Below, one piece after another: positions 21,553 through 32,227 of a stretch of DNA of 64,000 nucleotides. The stretch lies in contig LSRY02000041.1 of the NCBI GenBank assembly GCA_001643675.2, positions 312,501 through 376,500 on the forward strand. The letters run 5' to 3'. Numbering within the stretch: the stretch's first letter is position 1; every line of letters starts with the position of its first letter. The position numbers and the translations under genes are program-made. Under the pieces are notes generated by a model. It ran no database searches, was not told the DNA's origin, and was given only the letters and a program-made list of their open reading frames with translations. Source of the DNA: Monocercomonoides exilis. Lineage: Eukaryota > Preaxostyla > Oxymonadida > Polymastigidae.

Positions 21553-23385
21553 CTTCAAGCGGTTTGCCAAAGAAAAAAGGTGAGCCAGCTTTTGCTTTTG
21601 GGAAGGCAAGAACTTCGAGTCAAGCAGATTGGAAATTTTCTGTTCCATCAGCGTTTTCTTCGAAAGCATCAAGCTCTTTAGGCGCTGGAAAAGCTGCTTC
21701 GAAGCCATTCATATCTTCATTAGCACCGATGGAGAGTTCGGGGATTTTTGGTGGCCCTGCGAAGTTCCCGCCTTCATTTGGAAGTGCGATGCAAGGGCCT
21801 GGGCCAATGCTGCCAACTGGACTTTCCACAGCTGGTCCTTTTCGCCTGGAATTTCTTTAGCTGGGCCCTTTTCTGAGGAGCCTTCACTTTCTGTGTCAAG
21901 CATGGCTCCACCAGGATTTCCTGCACCAGGATTTCCGTCTTCTTCATTTGGGGATCCTTTATTGATGCCTCCATTTAATCCCTCTGATGAATCGAGCCCT
22001 TTTATCGGAACGCCAGCTAGACTGATTGAAGATGGAGAGAAATCGCAAAAAGAAGGAGATGAAAAAGGGAAAAAGAAAAGTGAGAGTGGCAGCGACTCTG
22101 ATAGCGATTCTGACAGCGATGAGGAATCAGATGACTCAGAGGAGTCTGAAGATGAAAGTGATTCTGATGAAAGTGGCAACGATGAAAGCGGCTCTGATTC
22201 ATCATCATCGTCGTCGTCAGAGGGAGGAAAAGGAAAAGAAGGATATAAAGAAAACAAAAAGCCAGTGAAGGGAAGTTTGCATTCTTTATTTATAATTATT
22301 GAATTTCAGATATTTTACGTATTTTGTGTTTTGTTATTAACTTATTGATTAATTGATTTTTTTTTTTTTTGAAATATTTCATCTTTCTTTCTTTATTTGT
22401 TAGAAATGAGAGGACCTCTTCATTTTCTCACTGAAGAGAGATCTGGGTTTAATCAGAAGTTTGATGCAGATATTCAGTTGTTGCAGAAGGAGCGCCTAAT
22501 TTGTGTGAATAGACTATTTCCTGTTCCTGTTTGTTTGGGCAATCCATTCAACAAAGGCATTTAGCGGGTGGATTTGCTTGTGGAAGAGGCCAATCCGTCG
22601 TCCCGCGGTTTTGCAATACTACAAGTGTGCGAGAGTAACATGAAGAATGCCATCAAGAAGCGCAATTCTTTGCTGAAGCCAAAGAAATCAAAAAGTTGAT
22701 CGACAAGCCATCAAGCGGAAAATCCATTTGCACCTCCTTTCGGTTTAGGGTCATCTTCTGCTTTTGGTTCTTCTGGTCTAAGCCATCGATTTAGTCCTTT
22801 TGGTCAAGGGAAATGGAAAGGAGTTAATACAGAAGGGATGATTATAAAGGATCAAGGACATTTGGGTGCTTCATTGCCTTTTATTGATCCCTGGAGATCA
22901 AGAGGTTCACAAGTCGCTTGCGAAGTTAACACAAAGAAGAAAACTGCGTCATTTTTTGTTGATCGGAAAAAGCAAGCCATTGTGTTTACAAAGCTGCCAA
23001 AGTGTGTACAATTTCAAGTATGAAAAGTAAAAGTTATTGTTTTTGAAGGCTGTTTTGTTTACTAATTACTACAATTTTATGACTTATTTGTTTCATATTC
23101 ATGTATAGTTTTATTATATTATGTTATATTTTCTTTCTTTCTTTCTTTCTTTATATAATTGTTTTTTTCTTTCTATAATAATTATTTTTTTAAAAAAAAC
23201 ATTATCTTTGCATTTTATTTCTTTTCATCACAATTTGATTTTCACATTTATTTTGATTAAACTTTTTATTGCAGATGATATTCCATTCTGCAAGATTGCT
23301 TGTGAAAGTGCTCAGATTAGACAAAATTAAGAAGCCAACTGGCCCCAAAAAGGTTTCAGGCACAAAAAATATAGAGTTTTCATGA
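21553..23385 (+). pseudogene. Broken SPRY-domain gene with FG/Ser-rich N-terminal half
   Basis: The reading begins SSGLPKKKGEPAFAFGKART and continues through repeats rich in SAF/GPG/PGF. It must change frame near 21850 to continue LAGPFSEEPSLSVSSMAPPG, then an acidic Ser block (ESGSDSDSDSDSDEESDD). An in-phase intron 22275-22403 (GTTTGC...TTAG) leads to KMRGPLHFLTEERSGF. That exon has stops in frame at 22562-22564 (TAG) and 22697-22699 (TGA). It then reads a SPRY-like core: GKWKGVNTEGMIIKDQGHLG, SLPFIDPWRS, ACEVNTKKKTASFFVDRKKQ. A second intron 23018-23274 (GTATGA...GCAG) is followed by the domain's last strand (MIFHSARLLVKVL) and TGA 23383-23385. One frameshift and two stops mark a pseudogene; sequence error could explain only part of this. 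Confidence 0.65.
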
Positions 23386-23639
23386 AACAGGTTTTGTCCC
23401 AAATTTCATGAAATGAGGACGTGATACTTTTTGTTTGATGTTAGTCGTTGTTTTGAAATTGTCAATGAGTTATTTTCCAGCTTTTTATTTTCAAATGTGC
23501 TTCACTTAATTGAAGCAAATCGTTTCATTCTTTCAATGTTTTTTCGTGGCAGCAATTATAAAATCAAACACATTAGATCAAAACCTTTCACTTTATGTTA
23601 AGGTTTCCTTTTTTTTTCAAAAAAATGTTTTGTGATAAT

Positions 23640-24000
23640 CAATTTATAACTTATGTGATTTGTTCCGAATGAAAATGAAAAAATGGATACACTTTCTGCT
23701 TCGTCCATGGTGTTTGGAGCAAACGTCAGAGAAAAACGTGCATTTTCCAATGGAAGTTGTGTTACACAGTCTCCATTCAACCGATGAGGATAAACAACCC
23801 CGACGAAAATTGAATGGAATTATTTACAAAAAGAAAGTGATGTGTGTTATGGCTCTCTCTCTAATCGGTTAGAACATAATCGATGCTAACAATGGAAGTG
23901 ATGATGATTCCTGTGACGGGCACGAACAGAACCCATGAGCCACTATCGAATATGCCTCCATCGACTTCATTTCCCTTTTTTAAAACACTTCCCTTTCACT
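23640..24000 (+). pseudogene. Remnant of a beta-helix surface-protein gene
   Basis: At DNA level this segment parallels 38630-38950: GGATACACTTTCTGCTTCGT against the 'FITFCFFDGNSATNG' region, TACACAGTCTCCATTCAA against ITQSPFENCG, and a tail translating to NGSDDDSCDGHEQNP-stop-ATIEYAS against DADTCGRPQQTPCATIEYAL. A TGA replaces the conserved Cys codon, and several frames are needed. It is a short, decayed copy of the family. Confidence 0.6.
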
Positions 24001-25272
24001 CAACAACTCCTCATTCTTTCTCACTCCAATTATAACCTTTTCACATCTTGAACTAAAATCGCTTTCGTTGTTGCAATTTTTTCAATTTTTTTTTTCTTCA
24101 GTGTAATTGAAGTGTCTTTCTTTTGGAGGTCAGAATGATAAAGTTGAAAACAACTGAAAATGCTGCAAAAAGCCAACAAGGACGTTAATAAGATTCAAAA
24201 TGTGAACAACTTAATTAGAAAATTGAAATAACGAGCCCTATCTCATTTTCTCAATTTTGTTTCAACTTTCATTCAGGGATGTATGCTCTCATCTTTTCAT
24301 TCTTTTCTTCCTCTTTTTTGTTTTCATTCTTTGCTTTTCTCTCGATTCTTTTCATTTTTCTTTTGTCTTCTTTCTTCTGTCTTTTTCTGTTTTTATCTGC
24401 ATTTTCCTGTTGACGGAGTACGAGAAGATGTCTCACTCTCATTCTTTTTTTTGCAAATCAACCAAAAGTTATGCTCCAATTATTTTTCTTTTCTGCTTTT
24501 CACTCTTTTTTCCTCTTCAGCCGCTTTGTTGTCACAGAAATGAATATTTCTTCGTTCAGCAATCATATTAAATCGTTATTCTGTTTCTTTGCCTAATTTC
24601 ACTTAATTTCCTCTCAAAGTTGTTCTTCTCCTTTCAACATTTCTTCATTTTCATTTGCATTGCAAATTGCTCATGGGCTCATTCTTCAAAATACATTCTT
24701 CCAAAGTCACTTTTTAATTGAGCCATATGCAAAAGTGAAACATTTATTCATAGGAAATTTATTTTTTCGTTCCTCTGAAAACAATTTGAAGGGTGTGGAG
24801 ATTAACAATGTCTGTCCCATTTCTGCTTTGAATTTTTTTCTTATGAAACCACATCTGTTTTATTCAACTGTTAATGGATTCTGGATAACGAAAATTTTCT
24901 GCTTAATTGAAAATCAAACAAATATCTTTTTTATTTCATTATTTTGAAAACCATGAAACGATATTATCTCCATTCCATCTATTCAAACTGAATAACATGT
25001 GATTTTTTATTTTTAAAGATTTGCAAAAAATTATTGAAAGATTCAGAATGTTCTGTTCATCAGAAAGTTTGATGCATTTTTTCTTGGGAATTCCTGGGAA
25101 ATAAATATATTGTGTATTCTGCATTTGACAGAATAAGTGAAAAAAAAGGTATGAATTATGAAATATAAAATCACATGAGAAATTGATGAAAAAAGAAACA
25201 AAAGTGATGAATACACAAGGAAAGACAAGAACAAATATCAATTGAAAAGAATAAAGAAAAATCAATTTTATC
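24001..25272. other. AT-rich stretch; possible further beta-helix debris
   Basis: No supported gene. A plus frame at 24660-24947 (LFIGNLFFRSSENNLKGVEI) has a beta-helix-like rhythm and may continue the remnant at 23640-24000, but the match is too weak to call. The rest is T-rich low-complexity text. Confidence 0.35.
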
Positions 25273-27682
25273 CTAATCCTTCATTTCTTGTTCCTTATTG
25301 TCATTCTCTTCATTTCTTGATTTCCTTTTCCTCACAACAACAATCACAATCACAATCACCACAACTGCCACAACAACCACTATTGGCACAACAATAGCAA
25401 CAACGATCCCTGCCTTCCTCTTTTTGTTTTGATCTTTCAGTTTCTCTTGTCTCACTTTCACAAACTTCTCATACACATCCTCAGGCTCTGATTCTGCATC
25501 TTTTGCTCCCTCGATCCACCCAGATGTTGATTCATCAAAGTCATTCGCAAACGCAAAGGCATCTTCTTGTTTGCAGAACTTTTCGAAGTCTGGGGCAATG
25601 ATGAACAGAGAAGTTGTTTTTGAGCCAGCTGTGTTTGAGCTGTCGATCTCCAGGTTGTGTTCTGAAGGGAGTTGCAGATTCGATGTGGCCTTGGGCATCT
25701 CAATGAATATTGCTCCTGATTTCCCTTCTGGTGCTGAACACGATTTGAATGAACATTTGCTTGACCTTCCAATCGCCACTCTTGATTCTTTTGAACTGAG
25801 GGTGATATCCAACCCTGCTGCTGCTCCTTTCTCCGATTTCACTTCTCGAACATTCAATCCTTCGATTGACACCTTCGAAGATAAATCACTCTTATCTCTG
25901 ATACTGATTGCTGCTCCATTTTGAACATTCACTTTGCTGATCTCCACAGTGCTCAATGATACTTCACGGGCTCCAGAAAATGAAAATGGTGATGAAGAGA
26001 ATGCCACAAATGAGGTCTCATCTGTGCATTTCACTGTGTCCATTTCCACACTTCCAGATGTCACACTCACAAGACTGCTTTCCAAGGGGCTGTTTCCATC
26101 CGTATTTGCCATCATTCCTTCTTGTGCTTGTGATCCAATTCTGGCAAATCGACATGTTGATATTTTCAGTGATATTGAACCTAATCCAGCACTGATCAAT
26201 GAGTCCCAATTCTTTTCTGTTGAAGAGAATTGGAATGCCAAACACTTGAATTCCACAGTTTTCTGGCAAGAAAAGAGAATTGATGAAACAGAAACATCAC
26301 AATTGATGGAAGCTTCTGTATTTCCCTCTCCATTGTCATTCACTCCTTCAATTGTTATTCCACTGTTAATGATGAAACTTATGGCTTCTGCTTTGATTGG
26401 ATCAGATGTTTTGATAATGTCAATGAAACATTTCCCGCTCTTTTCCAAGAAATCATAAGCTTCCTTCAAGCTGTTGATTGCTGAATTAACATCGATTCCA
26501 TTTCCCTTCCCTCCTTTCTTCACGAATGCCCTTGTCATATTGTCTGGTTTTTTGGGAGCAGGATCAAAATACAAACTTGTGAAATCATATCCATTGACAA
26601 CAACACACCATCTGTTGTCTCTTCTTGTGTAATCAGCTGCAAAACTGTTCATCATTGCATCTGCAATATCTGTGAATAAAGAACTTCCTTTTATTTCTAA
26701 ATACAGTCCAGTGTTTCTCTTTTTGCCACTATCATATGCTGAACAATTCTGAAATACCAGATTCTTTCCATCTGTTGGCCATTTCAGTTGTGATGCTGAT
26801 GCAATATTTGGCATATACAAATAGATTCCACCAGATTTGGCATAAGATCCACCACTGCTACAAGAGGTGAAAGATGTTAAGCCTCCATCTCCAATTGTGA
26901 ATGAACTTTTACTGATTTCGCTAAAAACAGATATTATACCATAACTTCCAGCTTGACATTCTGTGAATGTGCAATTATTCAGCGTCGCATCCATTTCAAT
27001 ATCTTTATATTCTTCTATGGAAACGAGTGAACTATCACTGGAAATTTTCTTCAAAGTCACATTCGTTAATGATAATGCTTTAGGCGCAAAAAAAAAAAAT
27101 TGCGCGAGAAATTGAAATAGTTTGATTTTCATCAATACACTCAACTGAATTCATTTGAACATTACTGCCTTCCACATGCACAACGGCATATTCCCCAATT
27201 TTGTTATTTGTTGGGGGATGAATAAATTGACAGTTTTTTATGGTGAGTTCCCTTCCAACCCCATGAATCAATGGATATGTTCCATAACTGCTTATAATAA
27301 CGGGAAAGTGGAATGCCAAATATTTGAATTCAGTATCTTCTCTACATATTAAAAGACTTCCACTTGGATGAACATCGCAGTCAATTGAAACAATTTCATT
27401 TTTCGTTCCCTTGCCATCAGCTCCTTCAATCATTATTCCTTCACTTTTGCTGAAAGTTATTGCTTCTGCTGTGAATGCAGTTGCGTCATTGACAATATAG
27501 ATCTTGCATGCTTCTTCTTCACCAAGCAGATCATATGCACTTTTCAATGATTTCTTTTCCTGATCGATCTCTGTGCCAGTGTTTGTGTCACTTCCACTTT
27601 GCTTCACATAAACTGTATAAGGTTTTCCTTCATCCAATTCTTGTGAAATTGCAAAAGTGATAATCAGAAAAATAAAGAGCAT
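25273..27682 (-). CDS. Secreted, membrane-anchored beta-helix surface protein, frameshifted at a T12 tract
   Basis: ATG 27682 begins a signal peptide (MLFIFLIITFAIS) followed by QELDEGKPYTVYVKQSGSDT. The family block KKSLKSAYDLL...AEAITFSKSEGIMIEGAD then appears, and appears again near the middle (INSLKEAYDFLEKSGK...AEAISFIINSGITIEGVN), so the ectodomain contains two related beta-helix units. The C terminus has one membrane span of Val/Ile (AGIVVAIVVPIVVVVAVVVI) and a short basic/acidic tail (RKRKSRNEENDN), predicting a type I surface protein. Total length is about 800 aa. The frame breaks once, at a homopolymer of 12 (plus-strand A, 27088-27099): the upstream part runs into TAA, and the downstream part resumes at APKALSLTNVTLKKIS. 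Start chosen at the ATG giving the signal peptide rather than the upstream non-ATG codon. Confidence 0.8.
27088..27099. repeat. Homopolymer A12 (T12 in the gene) causing the frameshift
   Basis: Twelve A on the plus strand inside the coding region of the surface gene. The codon arithmetic shows that the two halves of the gene are in one frame only if the tract length is 2 modulo 3 (11 or 14), so a one-base slip decides whether the full protein is made. Confidence 0.9.
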
Positions 27683-28147
27683 GAGTTTTGATGTTTCTTG
27701 ATCGATATTGCAACAGATCAATACATCCTTAATTCATATACAAATTGATGCAATCAATGGCTTGAATCCAATTGATGAGTGTTTGAAAAGTGAGTTTAAT
27801 CATTGGACAGTTTCCATTCCGAATGAAACACTCATATAGGAAGATCAACTGATTTTGAAAACAAAAATTGTTAACGCCCATAGTATATTATTTATTGCCA
27901 CTGTTTTGCATCATTGTTTTGAAAAGATTTGAAAAAAGAAAACAAAATGATCAAAATGTGCAAAAGATAAGAAACAAAAGCAAAAAATCAAAACAAAATG
28001 AAACTGAGCTCATGATTTTCGAAATATCACAAACAATATTTCATGAAGAGAAAAGAAACAATGAAAATATTCATTACAAATTGATGAAATATGGAGCACA
28101 ATAAAACGATTATCAATGAAATAACATCGGTTTATCACATCTTTAAG
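27683..28147. other. 5' flank of the surface gene
   Basis: AT-rich, no gene recognised; a plus frame at 27868-28104 is Lys/Asn-rich low complexity. The stretch should contain the promoter of the minus-strand surface gene. Confidence 0.4.
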
Positions 28148-28962
28148 TAACATTCAGAAACTCATTTTTTTTTCGGATTTTTTGTGATAGAATGATTTAA
28201 CATCAAAAATAAAACATGCTAGGGGTGAATTTATCATTATTGCTATATTTTTTTCATTGAAAAAAAATTAAAATTTCGATAATATTATGGTTATGTTCAA
28301 ATCAATTTCTAAAAGGAAAAGTTGAAATCGATGTATAAGAAGATTTAAAAAAAAAAATTTTTTTTATGATATTCTTTCCTTTCTTGTTCTATTTTATAGA
28401 GAAGAATAAAAAAAGTTAGCAATTCATACAAATGTTTAGTATTTTTTCTTTTCATTTTGCACAATCATTGAAACACACGTCTTTTTTGTGTGAAAAAGTG
28501 ATTTTTTTTTTTGATAAAAACTCAAGCCGTATTTATAAAAAAATGAACAAAATTAAAAAAGTTTACCCAAAATTTAACATATTGATTTGAGAGAAAATCG
28601 TAAAGAAGAACGAAAACACTCAAGTTCATTTTAAAACTTTATTTATTCTTTAAAAATAAAAAACGCAAACAAATGAGTGCTTCAAATATCTTTAATTCAC
28701 TTGATTTGAATTGTTAGGTTTTTATTACAAGTCAAATTTAACTACACCAAGAAATTACAAAAAATCGTTCAATTTTCAAACAAAAATTTTTGAAATAAGT
28801 TTGATCATAACCATTATATTTTCGAAATTTTGATTTTTTTTAATGAAAAAAATATAGCAATAATGATAAATTCACCCCTGGCTTGTTTTATAATATTATA
28901 TTTAATCAAACTTTTACAAAAAAAATCCGAAAAATATGAGTTTCTGAATGTTTCTTATAGTT
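28148..28962. mobile_element. Foldback element with inverted arms of about 150 bp
   Basis: The arm at 28148-28305 and the inverted arm at 28808-28962 share long words: ACATTCAGAAACTCAT near the outside, then GGGGTGAATTTATCATTATT and GCTATATTTTTTTCATT toward the inside. Identity is imperfect (indels in A/T runs). The interior of about 500 bp has no gene. The GGGGTGAATTTAT word recalls, but is not the same as, the GGGTGATTATTT ends of the MITE family. Confidence 0.75.
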
Positions 28963-30015
28963 GTGATTTGTCAAAACATATTTTAATATTTTGTTCAAAA
29001 TCAAAAACAATAGAAAAAGAAAAAAAGTGTATATGGGACAAAATATTTGACTTCAGGCATTTTCATAGAAAAATTATGCACTTTTGAAAGCTTTTTGTGA
29101 TTAAAAAATTTTGTAACAAATGTGTTTGTTTTTTGTAATACATATGAAGTTACTGAACTTAATGTTATTATATCAATGGCGTTTGCTTTCAAAAATGAAA
29201 ATCAAATTTATTTTGAAATCTGGTTAAGTTTCAAAATGCAATAGGTGAAACAATTTTTTCATGCTTTGTGCATTAAAAGCTTGAAAGTCCGGATTTTCCA
29301 CCATATTTTGTTCATAATAGCTTCTTTTCAGTCAATAAAGTTTGAGTCGACTAATTCAACACATATGATTTATCTTTAAATGTTTCAATGGGTATACATT
29401 GAAATTAGACAAAAAGAGATTATTGTGGAAATGAAGGCACACTATTCATTCGTATTATTTGTTTTATCATCAATAAATTTTCAGCAAAAATTATTCTGAT
29501 TATTTCAACTAAATGCAGTGACTTCAGTTGTTACCAGAGTGCATTTGATTTTTATCATTCGAAAAATTCATTAAAAAATTTTTGAAAAAATATGAAAGTT
29601 AATTCAAAAGAGGAAAAAAAAGAAAGCCACATTTTCTATATATTAATAAATACCTGTGCGATTATTTTTGAAATCATATTTCAACATTCAAAAATTTCGG
29701 TCAGAAAATTTCACTTAAATATTAAAAAAAGATTATTGAAAAATGAAAAGGCTAGCAAAAGACATCTTCATCATTATTTGTGCAGAATCATTCGTTTTGA
29801 AAACAAAAGAAAGAAAATTATCACATTAATGCATAATCTCCATTCAATAATGAACAACCTTTGATAAATCAACATTTCGAAAAATTTTATGATTTCAAAA
29901 ATAATTACACGAACTTAAAATGTTTGATTCCATAAAGAAAACAAAATTGTGGTTCAATCGAAAAAATTTTCTAGTTATTTGTTCTGTTTGATTAATGTTA
30001 AAAAAAAACAGAGAG
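28963..30015. other. AT-rich noncoding stretch carrying one MITE
   Basis: No host gene seen. Apart from the MITE copy at 29656-29911, the text is A/T-rich with short low-complexity frames. Confidence 0.4.
29656..29911. mobile_element. MITE, TGGGTGATT family, copy 3 (diverged ends)
   Basis: The left end TGTGCGATTATTTTTGAAAT and the inverted right end GTGTAATTATTTTTGAAAT enclose about 256 bp. Internal text (AAAATTTCGGTCAGAAAATTT) parallels the copy at 41069 (AAAATTTCGGTTCAAAATTT), so the two share interiors as well as ends. The terminal GGGTGA has mutated at both ends. Confidence 0.7.
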
Positions 30016-30080
30016 ACAGGTTCACTCCGAGATAATGAGTATTGATCACAATTTATGGGCTGGTTTTGTGAGAACTTCGC
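30016..30080. repeat. DIRS left inverted terminal repeat
   Basis: Contains ACTCCGAGATAATGAGTATT and GGGCTGGTTTTGTGAGAACT. The reverse complement of 35918-35980 reads TCCTCGATAATGAGTATTGA followed by a matching GGGTGGTTTTAGATCAAACT. Identity is imperfect. Confidence 0.75.
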
Positions 30081-30685
30081 CCTCCCAAAATGACGTTGGA
30101 AAAAGGGCGAGATGAAAATATAGACAAAAACATTTAAACAATAAAAAAGTTTATTATGAATTGTCCGCTTCACTTCACCACATACTTCGCCTTTTCGCCT
30201 TGGTTACGAAGACCAGAGGGCAGGGGACGTTGCCCCTCGGAGCTCCCTCCTGCAGTCAGTGCAGGGATTCAGTGAGGCGAAAACTCAAAACGAAGCAGAA
30301 AGAAAAACCACATTCGCTTCCGCGAGGAGTGAAAAAGAAAACTGCATGTAATGTGCTCTGCCTCCCTCTCTTCTGCTGCATCAGCAGAGCAAATCCACCC
30401 ACCACACACTGTGTGGTCCCGTCTGACTGTTCTCTTTGCATTTGTTCGATTCCATTAAAAGGAGCAGGCTCCTTCTTCAAACTTTTTATTCATTCCACAT
30501 TTCTCTGAACAGGTTCTAGGTGCACTCTTGTGATTTCGGGCGGTTGCTATTTTCCTCTCTCTTCTGTTATCTCTCCCCTTTTCTCGTAATCTACACACTT
30601 GCATGTCGCTCTACATCGCACCCAGCCGCGTATCTTCTCTCCATCCGCATTCCTATTATCTCTGAGCAAACCTGTCTCACTGCGT

Positions 30686-30750
30686 TTTTATCAATTCGCA
30701 ATGAAGCGAATCTACAAACGCAAGGAGCAGGTTTGCTCCTCAATAATGAG
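30686..30750. repeat. DIRS internal complementary region
   Basis: Reads TCAATTCGCAATGAAGCGAA, then ACGCAAGGAGCAGGTTTGCT and CCTCAATAATGAG. The reverse complement of the right end (about 36018 down to 35958) shows the same order with few changes (ATTGATTCGCAATTGAGCGA, then GCAGGTTTTCTCCTCGATAA). In DIRS-1 this region is thought to guide circularisation of the cDNA. Confidence 0.75.
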
Positions 30751-31165
30751 TTCTGAAATCCCTTTTCTTTCCGTATGTGTGATCTAAAACCCCTTTCCTA
30801 GCACGATATCGTGCGATGGATGAACAGAGGGACTGCGGATGAAGGTGCGGCCCTTATCTCTACTCCCTGCCTCTCTTTGAATGCTTTCTGGGTGTTCTTG
30901 ATCGGGTCTTCGACACTTGAGCAAGCCTGACAATTTGTCCTATGCTTCTCTCTCCGCGTTTCCTCCGATCAGGTTCCAGCTCCTTTTGCAAGGCAGTTTG
31001 TCTGCCCTCCGTCAGCTCCATAATGCTGCGGGGAATTATGGGGGCTGTCTCATCACCTTTGGGAAGTTGAGCTATATCACTCTCCTGCTGTGTACTCTTC
31101 TCTCGAATTGGCCTTCGTCTCTTTGATCTCCTTCTCTTTCTCCTATCCACTTCTCCTCCAGATTG

Positions 31166-32227
31166 TCAACTTTCTCCTGTATATTCCATAATTCCTGGTA
31201 CTGTCTTCTCAATTCTTTTATCCTTCCTTTCTCTATCCTTCTCTGACTTTTCCGCTTCTCCACAAAGGGATCCTGATCCGCCGATTGTCTCCAGGAACCA
31301 TCTCGTGTCTTGAACTGGAAGCACGGTGTAATACTCCTGGGCCACTCTAGAACTTGGAACCCATCTCGCGTCCGCATTGATTGTTTTCCAATCTGCATCT
31401 TGTTGTCTTGCTAAGTGTGTTATCACGGCGTGTCTTTTTGAGAACGCGGTAAATGTTTCAGTTATTCCATTTTCTCTCAGGACAGCCACTAATTCTTCTT
31501 TTATCTTCTGCAAGTTTGCAGATTGCCTCTCACTGATATTGAACCACACATGTTCATCCTTTAACGTTGTCTTTGAAAATTCCATCCAACGTTGCAGCGC
31601 GATAACTGCATAGATACGTGGATTTGGATGTTTGTTTATAATAACCTTGACCGTCTCTCCCCCTGATGTTTTTGTTTGTACTTGTGTCTGGACGAACTCG
31701 TCCTTAAATATCGTAGTATCACTTCTCATTCTTTCCAGCTCTGATGGCCTTAAAGCTCCAAAAACCATAGTGAGGATGAGGGCTCTCCTCTGAAGTGTTC
31801 GTTGGTCCGTCATATCATGGGTGGCTTTTTCCCATTTGGTGATTATTGTGAGATCCCATATCGTTTTGCATCGTTTTCCCCTTCTTGGCTTATCCCCCAC
31901 ATAAGTCTTTAGAAATATTTCAATGTCCTTTCGATCAATCTTGGTTTCTCTAAAAAGGTTGATGGACTCCAGTACTTTCCGTTCTGTCTGATGAATCACT
32001 CCACTTGAAACATTTGTATTAAATTGAGTTTCAAAAAATTCTTCCATAATCCATTTGGCATCTCTGGATGTGAGGGGGTAGGTGTCATCCATGCTCTCTC
32101 TATCTATGAATTGTCTAAATCTTCGCAGCACTCTCCACGTATCCCTTTCACTCTTCTGATTTTTCAGTATTGCTGCTGCTATGTCATTCGCTCTCACATA
32201 TTCTCCACATGCTTTGAAGAGGTCCAT
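31166..32227 (-). CDS. Tyrosine recombinase (integrase) of the DIRS element
   Basis: From ATG 32227 (MDLFKACGEYVRANDIAAAI) to 31166, about 353 aa. Phage-integrase-type signatures are the first catalytic Arg in MVFGALRPSELERM, the SKRHAVITHLAR box, and a final WVPSSRVAQEYYTV with the nucleophile Tyr. It catalyses integration of circular cDNA in DIRS elements, which explains the absence of a DDE integrase. The frame stays open upstream to 32956, but that part is the shadow of RNase H. It overlaps the RNase H frame by about 30 nt. The C terminus after IGGSG is Lys/Glu-rich. Confidence 0.85.
   Translation of the reverse strand: MDLFKACGEYVRANDIAAAILKNQKSERDTWRVLRRFRQFIDRESMDDTYPLTSRDAKWIMEEFFETQFNTNVSSGVIHQTERKVLESINLFRETKIDRKDIEIFLKTYVGDKPRRGKRCKTIWDLTIITKWEKATHDMTDQRTLQRRALILTMVFGALRPSELERMRSDTTIFKDEFVQTQVQTKTSGGETVKVIINKHPNPRIYAVIALQRWMEFSKTTLKDEHVWFNISERQSANLQKIKEELVAVLRENGITETFTAFSKRHAVITHLARQQDADWKTINADARWVPSSRVAQEYYTVLPVQDTRWFLETIGGSGSLCGEAEKSEKDRERKDKRIEKTVPGIMEYTGES

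Noticed and set aside
24257-24571. Phe/Ser-rich plus frame suggesting a membrane protein
   Set aside because: T-rich low-complexity DNA gives hydrophobic-looking frames in two phases; no start context, partner exon or domain supports a gene.
30016-30080. tRNA-like GGTTCACTCC box near the DIRS end
   Set aside because: Only a B-box-like word is present; no cloverleaf can be folded around it, and it belongs to the terminal repeat.
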